64,000 bases of DNA, from the NCBI RefSeq assembly GCF_022539315.1, contig NC_066317.1, positions 46,727,935-46,791,934 of the forward strand, in the 5' to 3' direction. Shown piece by piece: positions 25,801 to 38,640 of this stretch. Below the pieces are notes generated by a model. The model ran no database searches, had not been told where the DNA came from, and was given only the letters and a program-made list of their open reading frames with translations. This DNA is from Serinus canaria. Lineage: Eukaryota; Chordata; Aves; Passeriformes; Fringillidae. Both the position numbers and the translations under genes were made by a program. Position 1 is the stretch's first letter; each line of letters begins with the position of its first letter.

Positions 25801-27939
25801 TGGGCCATACCTTTTCTGCTGTGCAGTTTCAGAACCTGGACAACACCTCCCCTGTAGTTTTATCAAAGCTAAGTAGGATATATTTCCAGCATATATTGTA
25901 TTAGTTATTCTACTCATCAGAGGAGAAAGAAAGGTATCACCCCTATCAGAAACAGGATGTCATTTTGTATCTATGATGGGACTGGAATCAATGAAACTCA
26001 GGACTTCTTCTTAGGAGTAATGATTTATCTAGTTCTGTCATCTCTGTTTACATAGCTGATTACTCCATTTAAATGTACAATTTCCCATTTGTCTTATTGT
26101 AGACATAATCCATGGCTGTTATAAACTGATGAAACTCTACTGAGGCTCCTGGTTTGTTTGAGGATCTGGATCTAAAAGTGAATCTATAAGAAATTAATGG
26201 GATTTTTTTATATTCTAATTTGTACCTTGAGTGTATTAGATTTCCAGGAAACCTTTTTGTTGATATAGTGTAGAAACTAGAGCTGTTCCTTACTTTCAGA
26301 AAAAAATGGAATGTGGACAAATGTCTTTCATGTGTATGTATAGTAGAAAACTGTTGTTACCATTATAAAAAATATATATCTAGGCAAAGTATTTCTCATT
26401 TATTAATTTTAATATAGAAAACTCTACACTTAAAATCTGAGAAATATTAGGAGGTATAGTATATCAGCTCAAAATGTGGGTATTAAGAAATCTATTGTGC
26501 TATTTTATATTTTTTTATGAGAGCAAACTCATTAAATGTATTTCTTTTGTTGCAAAGTTCTGAGTCTTGCTTGCAGTTGTTATCGTTGTTCTGATAACAT
26601 TAAAATATTCTATGTATAAATGTATTCTCAAGAAACAGGACATTGTATTCAATGAAAAATCCATTCTGTCAGTCAAAGCAGATTTGTTAAATTCTACTGA
26701 AAAAAGATGGGAGAGAAAAATCTTTATTTTATCTTATGATTACTTTGCCTTAACTTTCTGTCCTAAAGGAAAAATAAAATTCAGAAAAATACAAATAACT
26801 GTGAGAATGAATCACTGAATGAGTTACGGCATAATTACTGATGGAATAACAGAGACTGATAAAGGTAATAACACTTCTCTGTCTTCTTAAAAAAACCTGA
26901 AATTAACTGATAAATACTAAACTAAACCCAAAAGATAAATCTATGTTTAGAATTATAGCTACTGGTCTGTAGAGAAATTTTAGATGTGCAGACAAACATG
27001 AATGCAGAAATAGCCAAATACCACTCAAAACAAATATGACTGTCTCTGTTTAGGTAGCATCATGGTGTACAAGTTTGGCATCACTGAGGTCAAAGAATAA
27101 CTCCTACTCTTAGTATCTATTCAAAATCCTTGCGGGTATTTTGACACCATGACTCAAATTATGGTTAATGAGTCTCTCACTCTTGCAGGCTTGTCAATCC
27201 TGTTAGCTGGGGATTCCTGATCTCCCTAAACACAAATTCAGAAAAATACCAAATTCATCAATTAACTTTCCTACCTGTCCTGAGGCAGTTTAGCAAGCAC
27301 CAAGGCAGAGTAAAGAGACATTGCACAACGAAGAGTAAATACTGCCTGTCCAATTTCTGGGATACAAAGATCCTAGATACAGTTTCCTGGACACAGAAAA
27401 TTGGTTTCTGACAAACATCTTTACATGGTTGCTAATTGCCTACAGAACAAATGTTAATTATTTGTCACTTATGAAAATCTTATCTTTTGCTTCATGGATT
27501 CTTGGCTTGTTTACTACTGCCATGGGGGATGAGTGACCATTTGCTCTTGGTCTGTGACACTCTAAGTTCCAGCATAGTTCAATTGAATGTTGGGTTGCTA
27601 TCATTATCTTCTCAATGTTAATATTTTCTAGAACAAGAGCACTGAAGTAGCTGAGAACTTTCCTGTAAATTATCATGGACACTTTTTATGATCAGTTACA
27701 CATGTTTACACCATTCAGATAATAACACACACAAGTATCTGTCTATACCTGAAAACAGCTACTTGAGTTTTTAAATGCATTCTAATTTCAAATATGGATA
27801 AGAATTTCAATATTTGCCCTGCAAATAATGTACCAAATGTATATGGACCACAAGCTTAACATTTCCAGCATTTTGTGGAGGCAAATCACTCGTCCAACAG
27901 GCACCATATTCTAGCAGTACCATGAAGTAAAGCAGTGTT
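19881..27939. other. Long unique noncoding stretch, no gene seen
   Basis: About 8 kb of AT-rich sequence without a recognised repeat or exon. The stretch 23095-23270 is richer in G and C and could be an old, decayed repeat, but I cannot assign it. At 25345-25378 a phrase containing 'gtcaatattctttc' is repeated in tandem. Open frames (such as plus 24121-24465, 114 codons) have overlapping rivals on the other strand and no known motif. Confidence 0.5.
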
Positions 27940-28110
27940 GTGCCCTAATTATTGAGAATGCAATCAGCAAACCTGATACAAAAATAATTAATAACTGAAA
28001 ACATTGCATAATTACTTTTTTGTTGATTATAAAGGTGCAGCTAATACCAAAGAGCTAAAAAAGTGTTAATTCAGTTTGCATAAGCCATGAAAATCACAGT
28101 TAATTCTACT
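27940..28110. promoter_or_regulatory. Candidate homeodomain/POU-type regulatory cluster
   Basis: Three TAATTA cores (27946-27951, 27985-27990, 28009-28014) fall within 70 bp. CAATCAG lies at 27961-27967 and a POU-like TTTGCATAA near 28076-28084. This is motif clustering in unique DNA only. The local AT-richness raises the chance expectation, and no conservation data are available. Confidence 0.22.
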
Positions 28111-28169
28111 CCCAAAACTTCTGAGGCTTTGAAATTTGGTTTTTTTCACTGAAAAAAAAAATCCCTTAA

Positions 28170-28186
28170 TTTTTTTTTTTTTTTTT
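28170..28186. repeat. Homopolymer T tract, 17 nt
   Basis: An uninterrupted T run preceded by a 10-nt A run at 28152-28161. The pair could fold back on itself, though imperfectly. Confidence 0.95.
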
Positions 28187-29411
28187 GAAAACAGACTCTG
28201 CAGTGAGGCCTCCTGGATGTTATGGTTCCTCATCTAGATTAAAACATCTGATGGAAAATACTCTTTTCATTCTTTTTTGTATGCATCATAAACCCCAAAA
28301 TGTCTAAAACTCATTATTTTTCTTCCGATCTGTCTTTATTTGTCCATTACTGACACCCTAATCACAGTTTAATTCATTTACCACCAAAATCAACACCTTT
28401 TAGATTCTCAGCATATGTATATTTATGTATATGTACACAAAGTAATACTGTAACTAGACCTAAGGAAGGATTTGTTCCATGACTAAATATAATGAAGAAA
28501 TTATGCACCTTGTACTATAACACCCTCCTTTCACAGAATTATACTGTATTGTAGAGCGATTCCAAATGATGGAAGTATAGAACTCTTTTCATCCAGAAAG
28601 CAATTTGTCTCAAATATAATAATTCTCATTGTTTTATTTATTATATGTCAAGCCAGTTTAACACAGGTCCTGAGAATTTTCAGAGTTTGAATATAAATTT
28701 ACCTAAAACATTCCCTATTTTTCAAACATTTTTTCCATTCTTTCCAGTCAGTTCCATCCACTCTGTAGAAAAAATACTATTTTAAACCTAAACTGATCAA
28801 CTCTTGGGTTTCAGTTGGAGGTCACCTCTTCTGTAGTATTTCATCAAATAAATGGTTTTGCATTTGGTAATCAAATGCAGTGACTGGAAACTGCAAAAAT
28901 CTCTTTTTGGAGAATTTTGGATGCACATCACCCTTGCTCCAACTTTCTCAGCCTCAATTTCTGATTTAGCTTCAATGAATCTCCCTTAGAATCACACCCA
29001 CTAACTGACACATAGTTATATTTCATTTCACAACACCTCTGATATGACTCTTGAAATACAGCTGTGTCAGAAGGTCTAAGTCACAGGCCAATTGTAAGAT
29101 ATAATTATGCTGAAAAAAAGGTAAATGTATGTAAATTATAGCTGAAGAAGGTGCTTAGAGTCCTCTTTTCTGGATCTTCTATGATTCAGCAGTGAGTGAC
29201 TAACCCTCACAGCTGATCTCAAATTCGTGCCCTGAAAAAAGTAACAGGTTTTTTGTTTGCCTCCTCGCACCTGTTTTCTCTTCTCCTTCCTCTTCATTGT
29301 CTTTTGCATTCCAACTTATAATGTGTAACAAGATACAGAATAAATACCACTTCAAGTGAAATAAACATTTTTGAGATTTAAGAGCATTTCATGCTGAAAT
29401 GCTGAAACCAT

Positions 29412-29451
29412 GCGCATCATGAAGCAAGTGTGTGCATCACAGAGCACGTGT
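29412..29451. repeat. Imperfect 20-nt tandem duplication
   Basis: Two adjacent 20-nt units (29412-29431 and 29432-29451) agree at about 15 positions: 'gcgcatca..gagcaagtgt'-like against 'gtgcatca..gagcacgtgt'-like. It is a small tandem repeat or a chance resemblance. Confidence 0.5.
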
Positions 29452-30670
29452 GCAAGGAACCCACGGAGGTGTTACATGGCTGAGGGAAATATGCAGCTGA
29501 GTGATGCAACAGGGTAATATTAATTACATGCCACTGTTGGGCAGACTTTGACTTGTGATGGTAAGTCCAGCCATTATTTAATGGACTGCATGGCTCAGTA
29601 CAACCTATGCTCCATTTAAATTTGATCTAAAGTCACAATACCGCTTTTCTTTTTTTTTTTTTTGTTCATGTGAATATTTTATATTCATTAAATTAGAAAT
29701 TAGGTACCACTGCTCTGTTAGTGTGTTACATTATAACAGTATCAGTGACATAAGAACCCAAGAAAGCATGAACAAATCCAGTATTTCAGACATCCCAAGT
29801 GAATATCCTTTCCTTACTAGGGTGCTTGTGTTGCCAGTTCTCTGCTCTTTACAAAGAAGCACAATAAATTTTGGATGGAACTCAGATATCAGAAATGTGG
29901 TCCAAATTTTTCAAAACATTCTTGACAGCTTCAGATTCATGATAAGTGGGGGATTTTCTATTTTTCCCTGTGCTGAGCTCATAGAATTATTTGGAATCCA
30001 GCTACGGGATCAGCCTCCAGCTTCCTGGTGAGAAGTCTCTGTAGGTTTGAGGCAGGCAGTGACTCTGAGCCTCCCAGGCTGACAGGAAAGAAACTTGTAC
30101 TGCAGCCTAGTCTAGAGATTAAGGAATAGCTTCATCATGACTTTTTGCCCTTAGGACAATCAACTTTGATATGCAAATCCAACTTGAATTTGATAAGGTT
30201 TTAAAGTACTGCTTGTTGCAAACGGTAGGTAGTGCAATAGATTCCAGTACTTCCCTGCTAGTTCCAAGGGAAGAAAGGGAAAATAATGAGATAATTTAAA
30301 AGGTGTTTATGATAGAGGATACATGCAAATATTTATCCCTGGGTCTCTGACAGAAAAAAATATCATGTAAACTCAGCAAAGTCCTTATTTCATATCTAAT
30401 GGGAGAAATTCTATTTGTGACTTCAAAAACCATCACTGGTTTTTTGTTGGATGCCCAGAGATTTAGATTATATAGAACTACAGAAAAAAAAAGATATATT
30501 TAAATAATTGCCTTATTTCACACATCAGCTTCTGACATTCAGTATGCTTTTGCTTTCTTGAAAGATGTAAGCTCAATAATTGTAAAATTCATTCCTTACT
30601 TTGTTATTATCCTGTAAAGCCCAAAAACACTTCAATTTGTACTGTTACTTTACTGAAAAAAGTTATAAAC

Positions 30671-30848
30671 TTCCTCACCAGTGTGGCTTTATGATAGCAG
30701 AAAAGGCCTTGGCTCTGTATAAACCCTGCCCAGCAATAACAAAAACATCTCTGTGTTATCAACCCTGTGCTCACCACAAATCCAGAGCACAGCCCTCTTT
30801 CAGCCACTGTGAAGAAAGTAAACTCTACCCCAGAATAAACCAGCACCA
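30671..30848 (-). mobile_element. ERV LTR fragment (5' part of U3), minus strand
   Basis: This aligns by eye, nearly base for base, with the right half of the solo LTR at 62745-63266. Shared phrases include 'aacatctctgtg(t/c)tatcaa' and 'cacagccct..t..agc.act..gaagaaa.taaactct'. Its right end at about 30848 corresponds to the LTR start. The left part (R, U5) is missing, so it is truncated. It sits about 25 bp from a CR1 element on the opposite strand. The plus-strand open frame 30601-30969 runs through both repeats and is an artefact. Confidence 0.8.
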
Positions 30849-30874
30849 AATGTACCAAAAGATTGGAGAAGATA

Positions 30875-31225
30875 AAGCTCTGAGAGAGCTCCTTGTAGCC
30901 TTTCAGTACTTAAATGGGATTTACAAGAAAGATGAGGAGAAAATTTTTTGCAGGGCCTATTTCAATTAGACTTAATGATTTTAAATTAAAAGATGGATGG
31001 TTTAAATTAAATATAAGGAAGAAATTTTTTACAAGGGAGTAAAGCACTGGAAGAGGTTTCTTAGATAGTTGATGGGTGCCCCACTCCTGGAAGCATTCAA
31101 GGCCAGGCTGGATGAGGCTCTGAGCACCTGAATCTAGTTGAGAAAGTCCCTGATCATTGCAGGGGAGTTGGACTTTTGGCCTTTAAAAGTGCCTTTCAAC
31201 CCAATTTTTTTTGTGCTTCTATGTA
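30875..31225 (+). mobile_element. CR1 LINE, 5'-truncated 3' region
   Basis: The sequence follows the avian CR1 3' region in order: 'gtagcctttcagtactta', 'ttacaagaaagatgagg', 'ataaggaagaaatttttta', 'agcactggaagaggttt', 'gaagcattcaaggccaggct', 'tcattgcaggggagttgg' and 'ctttcaaccca', ending in the degenerate terminal repeat 'gcttctatgta'. The element reads left to right. It is too diverged to encode anything, though the first part descends from the end of the reverse-transcriptase frame. The subfamily resembles CR1 copies ending '...ggtcccttccaacccaa'; exact subfamily not determined. Confidence 0.9.
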
Positions 31226-34200
31226 TATGATTAAGACTTTTTTTCCTTATTAAATGCACTTCCTATATTTTTCAGAGGAAGAAGAATGACATAGTGAAAT
31301 TACTTTGGTTCTCAGGAAATAGTCTCATAGGCAGCTGCATTTACCACCATGTAAAAGGCTGCAATAAACAGAATGGAAAATTCTTTAACTCTGTGTCTAT
31401 TTATTTGCTTTTTCAATAATGAAGTGTATATGGCCTAAGAAGAGGAAAATAGAAAGCAAGGTTCATTCTTATTTGTAATGAAATGTTTCTCTGGGGTTTG
31501 AGTTAGACTGTATATTATCTCTGTTTCAGTTGTGACCCACAGTCATATGCACGTAGTGTCTTCTCTATTTGTCAAATTCCATTGGAAAAAACCACATATT
31601 TAACAGAGTCAGGAAGTGATACTCTGCACACAATAGCAAATCTGTGGTCATACTACATGGCTGAAAAAAGTATTCTAGGGGTTTTTTTTATGAATTTGAA
31701 AAATCAGACCCTTCGTTACTACTACTAAAATTTCATAGAAATTAAAAAAAACTATTTCAGTCCAACATGAAATATCTGGAGAGTGAGAACAAAATAAGGA
31801 CTTCTGTGTCCTTAACACTGGAAATTGAGAATCCATCCAAAGAAATGATACAGGGAAATGATGATTAGAAACATATTCTGTGAGAAACAAATTAGAGCAA
31901 GTTATTATAGAGGAATCAATTTTCATATTGATCAATACATCAAATCAGTCATAATTTGTCAGTTGCTAATTAAAAAATCCTCAGCCAGTGCATTTCAGGA
32001 TTATTTGTCAAGAAAAACCCCCAAAACACTTAAATTAAGACATTAAAGTAATTCTGATGCTGTTCTGGTGCCGCTGACTAGAGCAGTATACCAAGTTTGC
32101 AATTAGAAATATAAAATGAATGACTGTCCTTTCACCAAAAGAGAGTGGTTTGAGACTTTGTAAATATCTTGTGTGTGCTAAAATTCCATTTCTGAAGGGT
32201 AGGTAAGTATGTGCAGCTGATCAATATAAGAGCTAAGTGGGGCTTTATTATATGTCCAGATGGCTGTAGTAGGTTATGGTTTCCTTCTTGTCTACACGCC
32301 TACCAATGAAAAGGAAGGTGTGAAGAAAGGATGATTTTTGCCCAGATATCACTCTGAGATAAAGTGGGGTGTGGGTAACACACTGAACTGCACTTGGGAC
32401 AAGAGAAGCACTTATGGATCCCCTGGTTTAGTTTACTATCTATAGAAAGAAAGGAACAAGAACAGTTTAATGTGGGGCATATGAGTAAGAACTATAAATG
32501 GATGTAATGAGGAGAGATATATAATAGTCAGAACTTCCAAAAATGTCTTTTTTACTGGCTTGCAGGACAATTTCCAAAGGTCAATGGAGAAAATGTTAAA
32601 TTACCTAATAGCTATCATCTGTACCTTGTGCCTTACAGGTATGAGGCAAACTTCTTTTTCTTCCTAAAAATGGTACTCATTCTTTCAGTAAGAGTTACAT
32701 GATACTAGGAATTCATGCAAGAGTCTCTAGTTTGTCTATATTTAAAAATAATTCTGAAAGTAATTGATTTTCTACCTACAGCTAAACAAAATATAATCTT
32801 TAAGCTAAAGTTAATTCTTCCTGATTGCCAATGTTTGATGATCTTTTGTGTATAAGTCTAATGCAAATACTCTGATATGCATTTTTTTCTGAATCAGATC
32901 TATTTTTCATTTGATTTATATGGTACACAGGGTGTGTAGTCTTTGGGACGTTAAGAAGAAAAATTAGGCTGTCTTCATGTTCATTTTAGGTTAGTTTTGA
33001 ATACATGTACATTTCCTCAAAAATACTGAAAAAAATAATAAGAGCTTGGAACTATGGTTAAACTACAGTATTTATTTTAAGATCTGTAAAGAATATCTGA
33101 AAGTATAGATCAATTCTTTCAGAAGCATGTGAAAGTGTATTTTTCCACTTAGAATTAAAAAGAAATTTTATATTTTTCAGAGAGAGGAAACAATAATAAG
33201 AAAGAAAATTTAAACCTAAGACATAAATAAAGTAAAACACAAATTTTTGTGAAAAAAAATTAAAACTAATTTCAAGATAAAATTGCTCCAAAAACTCACC
33301 AATTAAAAACTAATTAGAAGTGTTTCACTAGTGTTTCTGGGAAAGAAAAAGGAATACCTAGCACAATACTTTCATTTAGGTGGAAAATACATCAAAGAGC
33401 TTTGTTGAAAGGAAGAAAAGATAACCAGTTGAAAGAAAAGAGTCAAAAAGAAGCAGTGTTCAGTAAAAATCTAGATTTTTCACAGTGATCTTTCTTTTAA
33501 TAACCTCATTTTCAACAGAATTCACTTCTAACTGCTGTATGTGACTTTCCATCTATATTTACACTGTAGGTCAGACAACTCAAAGTGACAGTACTTTCAG
33601 AACCATACCCTGAACCCAGAGCAGTGCTATACTTTCATCTCTACATAGACATATTCCAACCTGCCTGGAACCACAGCATGTAGTCCTGAGAACTGGCATG
33701 CAGCTGTGAGTTCAGTAAAGAAGATGTAGATGAAGAAAATGAAAAAATTAATTTTAAAATGAAGCAAAAAAAGACTAAAAGAATAATTGACATATAGAAT
33801 ATTAAATTAATGAAACTCCAAAAAGTAACAACAGTAGAGAAATAGATCAACCTACAGAGATCAACAGATTGATATGCAACTGAAAAAAAAGAAGGAAAAT
33901 CTTTAACAAGTCCTGACAGTAGGTAGAATAATTGTCATATTTAATAAGGGTCTTCAGCAACCTAGCTAGTACAGACTAGAAATGTAGTAGCTGGGATATG
34001 CCTAATACAAGGTTGTCATTCACTTTAGTTATCATTTTTTTAAATGAACAAATGATATATTTTACAAATATCTGCATAATTAGTGGAGTTTTTTTAATTA
34101 GGAGTGTTTCTCTGTGGAATGGGAGGAAAGAAAGGTGAAAATAGAAGGAAAGTTGGGAAATATGACTCAATAAGAAAGGTAAAGGTAGTTTTACTGGTTA

Positions 34201-34949
34201 AGAAAAGGCAAAACAACGATTTTCAAAGGCAAAATATTTCAAGCATAGGCAAGGAATATTCGTGTCTAGAGTCAGAAAATAATTTAAGCTGGAAGAGAGA
34301 ACTAGACAACCCTCTGCTCAAAATAGGATCAGCTCTACAGTACTTTTCCTTAGAAGAGACAAAATAGGCTAGGTGATTCTAGAGAGGGAATGTCATTTGA
34401 TCAAAATCAAATTTAAGTAATGACAAAACACTAAAGTGTTGGTGTGGAGAAAAGATTAATGACTCCTGTTCATGGGGGTGAGGTATTGCTACATGCTCAG
34501 TAGAAGAGCTTCAAAAAAAAGAGGATCCCATTTTAATTTCTTGGGTAAAAAGTGAAAGACACACTTTGTCTTGCAACTTCAAATTTCCAGTCAGTTCAGG
34601 TTTTCTAAAATTAAATTCGACTCCAGAAATTCTACACTAATTTATTGAAATTATTAAATGCAAAACCAAAGTGAGTTTCCAGTAGTATTACGTCAAAGTT
34701 TATTGTCAGGGAATGTTGTGAAAAATACTCGTAAAAGCATAGCAGCCCACTTATTTGCCTTAAGATTTTTCTTTCCTTCTTTCACATATTTCCATCTGTA
34801 GAAGATAATTAAACTCTTTTTATATTAGACACCTTTTTTTATTATCAGATGTTATTTGAAAATTTGTTTTCTGAATTCTTTTTACAACTGCACAAGAAAG
34901 TGGAAAAACATTTTTGCCATTGTATAGAATTTGATATAAATAAATCATG
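31226..34949. other. Unique noncoding sequence, no gene seen
   Basis: AT-rich DNA with no recognised repeat, exon or RNA gene. Open frames such as minus 33058-33291 and minus 33641-33850 have the hydrophobic, low-complexity look of translated AT-rich DNA. Confidence 0.55.
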
Positions 34950-35340
34950 GCATAATCCAGGGACTGTTCTGAGCGTAAACGTGACAGTCACCCAGGGAGC
35001 GCCTGATGACTCACGATCACTGAGGCTGCAGAGATGCACAGCCCAGTAGCTTATTTAAAGTTAATATAGTTTCCCTGCCATTTTCATCAGGCCTGGCTGA
35101 CAACTCCAAAAATAGTCCTTGGGAAAGCATATCCAAACCTAGAAGAGAAAAGGGAAACCACTGAAAGTGGCCAACGTTACACGTCTGTGATGCAGTAACT
35201 GGGATGTGATAAACCAGAATTGTCACGTAGGAGCAGTGCCCTTTGGAGTGAGTGTTATCTCTGAGTCAGATACTCCATTGTCATTGGCAAAGCCTAAGGC
35301 TTCCCCAACTCTCCAAAGCCTTTAGGGCTTTATGCTTTTC
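34950..35340. promoter_or_regulatory. Candidate enhancer with two AP-1 sites
   Basis: Non-repeat segment with exact AP-1 consensus sites TGACTCA (35007-35013) and TGAGTCA (35262-35268). It also has an MEF2-like CCAAAAATAG (35106-35115), a SOX-like CATTGT (35277-35282) directly followed by an inverted CCAAT box ATTGG (35283-35287), and several CpGs in otherwise CpG-poor DNA. Two exact 7-bp AP-1 sites within 260 bp are unusual but not impossible by chance. Enhancer function is inferred; conservation not tested. Confidence 0.3.
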
Positions 35341-36377
35341 GTCTAAGACAGTACTATCAGAAAACCTGAGAAATAATAATTGTGATGTGGAAAGCACAGC
35401 TATACATGAGCAGGCTGCCTGTCATGTTCTAGTATTGGGCTCCATCTTTTTTCTTATTTGTTTTTGTGGGGTTTTCTACAAACACCTTTGAAAAGAATCA
35501 ACTAACACTGGAATTTTGGTCTTTATTCATTAGAAACATGAAAGTTTTCAATAGTTTTGCAGCGATAAACATGGTTCTTCTGAAATGCAAAACTTACTCA
35601 GAATGCCATTAGCTTTTACTGTTCAGCTAGGATATTTTGGTATGCTTAGGAAAGTGTAGAGAATGTTGAAACAGTTTATAAAGAACAAAATAGTACTGGA
35701 GTGCATTGGAGAATCTTGGCCAATTTTTGGTTATTAAATTGCCTTGAAAACTGTGATAAAGAAATAGCATCTTAACATGGGCTATTTACTACATGTTTAA
35801 TGACAATTTAAAAAAAAATAAAGGGAGTCATCTGTGAATTTTAAAATTTAAAAGTGAAGATTGCTAAGAATTTAATGTAATAAAAATGGCTGTATTGCGC
35901 ATTTCCTTGCTTTCCCTGCCTGGGAGTCTTACACCTGAATTCATTTGTAAACACATGTTATACCCCCAAAATTATGAACAATATTTTGTGAAGTAATTCC
36001 TAAACCACAAATGCCCAAAAGTTCTAAGAATTCATGCTCAGGACAAGGTGTTATTATCAGCATGCAGGAACATGGGTTATTCAAAATGACCTCGGAAAAT
36101 TGATCCAGAAGCAATTGAAACACAGGTCTCTAAGGGACTGTTCAACACTACTTATCAAAGCTGCCAAGTGAACTTGTTTTCCTTCAAAAATGCTTTCGTT
36201 CACACAATACATACTAAATCAGCCTTATTTATTTGCTGGAAAAACTGAAGGAGATACAATAAAACCAAAATACAGCACAAGTTTGGCCAAATATTTATTC
36301 AAAGTAGAAAAAAAATATGGTACATACTGTGGAGGTATGTTTTGAGATAACCTGCTCTATTTCTAGATTTGAGAAAA
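35341..36377. other. Unique noncoding sequence, no gene seen
   Basis: No recognised feature. Open frames here are short and without motifs. Confidence 0.55.
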
Positions 36378-36449
36378 TACTAAGTACAATACTAAGTACA
36401 GTAAGTAATACTAAGTACAGTACTAAGTACTAATACTAAGTACAATACT
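36378..36449. repeat. Short minisatellite, unit related to TACTAAGTACA
   Basis: About six imperfect copies of a 9-12 nt unit (TACTAAGTAC followed by AA, AG or TAA) run head to tail. The core TACTAAGTA is close to a palindrome, so the array could form small hairpins. It is probably length-variable between individuals. Confidence 0.85.
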
Positions 36450-38404
36450 GCTTGTTTACCTTGATAGGTTTTGCAGTTCTTGGCTGCTGATCTGTGATAC
36501 AACCAGATTTAATTAAGCACCAAGAATTGTATTAGCTAGATACTTCAGACATTTCTAGAATAAAAGTCCTTTTTCTGTGAAAAATAGATTATTAACAAAA
36601 TGACATTATTACAACTCAGTGAAATTATACTGTTTCACATAAAGTTCAAGCATAACACATCTTTCATCTACACTTATTACATTTTTACACTCATTTGCAC
36701 TTGTAATGTGCAAGTACAAAATGCTAAAAGTAGGCAAAGTTTCATTTTAAACTCTTACCAAATTGATAAAATTGAAAGAAGACCAAGGAGATTTGGCAGC
36801 TTACTGACAATTACATATTCTTGAATTTGAATCTAAATTGTGCTTCCACTATAAGCTGGTCATGAGAAATCATTTGCACTGAACACCAGAAAAAAGATGA
36901 AAGCATCGAAGCAGGAAGACAAAGTATACTAATTTACCAAGGAAAAATATGGTCATTGAAACTATTATGTATATGCTGTTTAAAAACTACTAGAGTTGCT
37001 TTTCTTCATAGATTTGCCTTCAGACTAATGATTCAGTAACTCAACAACAGGTCTTTCATACCAACGTGATGGATAACAAAGCATATTTCATACCACTAAA
37101 TCCATGCAAAAAGGCTTTAAATTATCCATTTGGGCAGCTCAACATAATTTTCAGCCTTTTGAGAGTGCTTGTTTTGCTGAACATAGACTTGCAACATAAT
37201 GAGACTGATTTAGCCCTTCTGTTTCTGTCAGAATTCTCCATTTATCACAAAGCCATGAAGAAATTTGATACAATGTTTTAAATTTGGCCTCACTCAATAA
37301 TCTAAAAAAGACTCTGACTCTTTCTGGATGTGACAAGCTGATCTGTCCTCAGCTGTTGTCAAGAAGATTGCTAAATTTCATTCCATAAGCCCATCTGCCA
37401 TCATCATTCTTTTGACAGAAATGTTTGCTAAAAATGTGGTGTCCATTTTCTCATCATAGTCCTCAGGCTTTTTATTTGAAAATTGTCATTAATTGCTTTG
37501 CTATCATTATAACTATGTGCTTTATTTTACTTTTTAGTGTGACAGCCAGGAGTCAGACAATTGTCACTGATGAGAGCACTTGCAGATGGAAATGAGACCT
37601 TTAAGAGAAAGTGAATTACTATCAGAAAGAGTGACGGTACAAACAGGAAGTTCCCTTCCAGAATAATGATGTACACATCATTATAAGTAGGATATATAGA
37701 ATCAAAACAAAACCAAAAACTATGGCACATAGTAAAGCATGGGGGGATTTTAAGGAGACATGATGAGTCAATTTCAAATGCAAAAAATAGTTCAGTACCA
37801 ACACAAAAAGATAAAGTTGTTTTTTTTTTCTGTTTTTGTAGTAAGTAGTCATCTAGATTTCAGTAATGGAACTTATAAATGCTTGTCTTTAGTACCAGAA
37901 ACCAGGGTACATAATTTGCAAGACAAGAAAATGAATGCTTTCTCTAAGCCATGTTGTAGGCTATCAACTCTTCTAGTATGTTCATTAAGAGGGTTTCATT
38001 ACAAAATTGTAGCTTAAGAGACACTGTGAGGCTCATGCAACTGCGTTTCAAAGGACACAAGAACAGATTTCAGAGCAGGAGCCTTGTTTTGAAACAAGAG
38101 TCAGTCAAACACAGTGGCATTGACTTTCATAGACGTATACAATGATGCCAAAAAGTTTTTATCAATAGACTGTATTAATGCCTATAGGAAAGTAGAGTAC
38201 AAATTTATATAAGTTTTAGTAGTACTCCATTGTAGGAGTGAGTTCATTATGCTCTGCTCTCTGGAGATATACTTCAGATTTACTCCTGTAAGGTATCTTA
38301 TGTTCCTTGACTCTTTGTAGATTAAAATTGCCCAATTCTAAAAGAGCTTTCCTCATTTCTGTCCAACTAGTTGAAATTGTAGTTCTTATTTTTCACAACC
38401 CTTT
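36450..38404. other. Unique noncoding sequence, no gene seen
   Basis: AT-rich DNA without an assigned feature. A small perfect palindrome CTTGTTT-TG-AAACAAG lies at 38083-38098. Confidence 0.55.
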
Positions 38405-38636
38405 TGTGATGGTTTTGTTTCATATAAATAGAATTAATTCTCTTCACAGTAGCTGGGATGGGGCTGTGCTCTGGTTTTGTGCTGGGAAGCATTGGTAACA
38501 CAGGGATGTTTCCATTACTGCTGAGAAGCACTTACTCAGAGTCAAGGTCTGTTCTGCTTCTCACCCCATCCCAGCAGAGAGGAGGCTGGGAGTGTACATG
38601 GAGTTGGGAGAGGACACAGACAGCTGATGTCAACTG

Positions 38637-38640
38637 ACCT
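38637..38640. repeat. Left target-site duplication of the inserted LTR (ACCT)
   Basis: ACCT here and ACCT at 39093-39096 flank the inserted LTR exactly. Removing one copy restores the sequence order of the host LTR. Four bp is the length usual for class I (gamma-like) ERV integration. Confidence 0.6.

Larger units (their letters stand above)
28111..30670. other. Unique noncoding sequence, no gene seen
   Basis: No gene or transposon recognised. It contains T runs at 28170-28186 (17 nt) and 29650-29663 (14 nt). It also has an imperfect 20-nt tandem duplication at 29412-29451, whose unit begins GCGCATCA / GTGCATCA. Confidence 0.55.

Noticed and set aside
30601..30969. 122-codon plus-strand open frame
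   Set aside because: It runs through an LTR fragment and into a CR1 copy, so it is a chimera of repeats.
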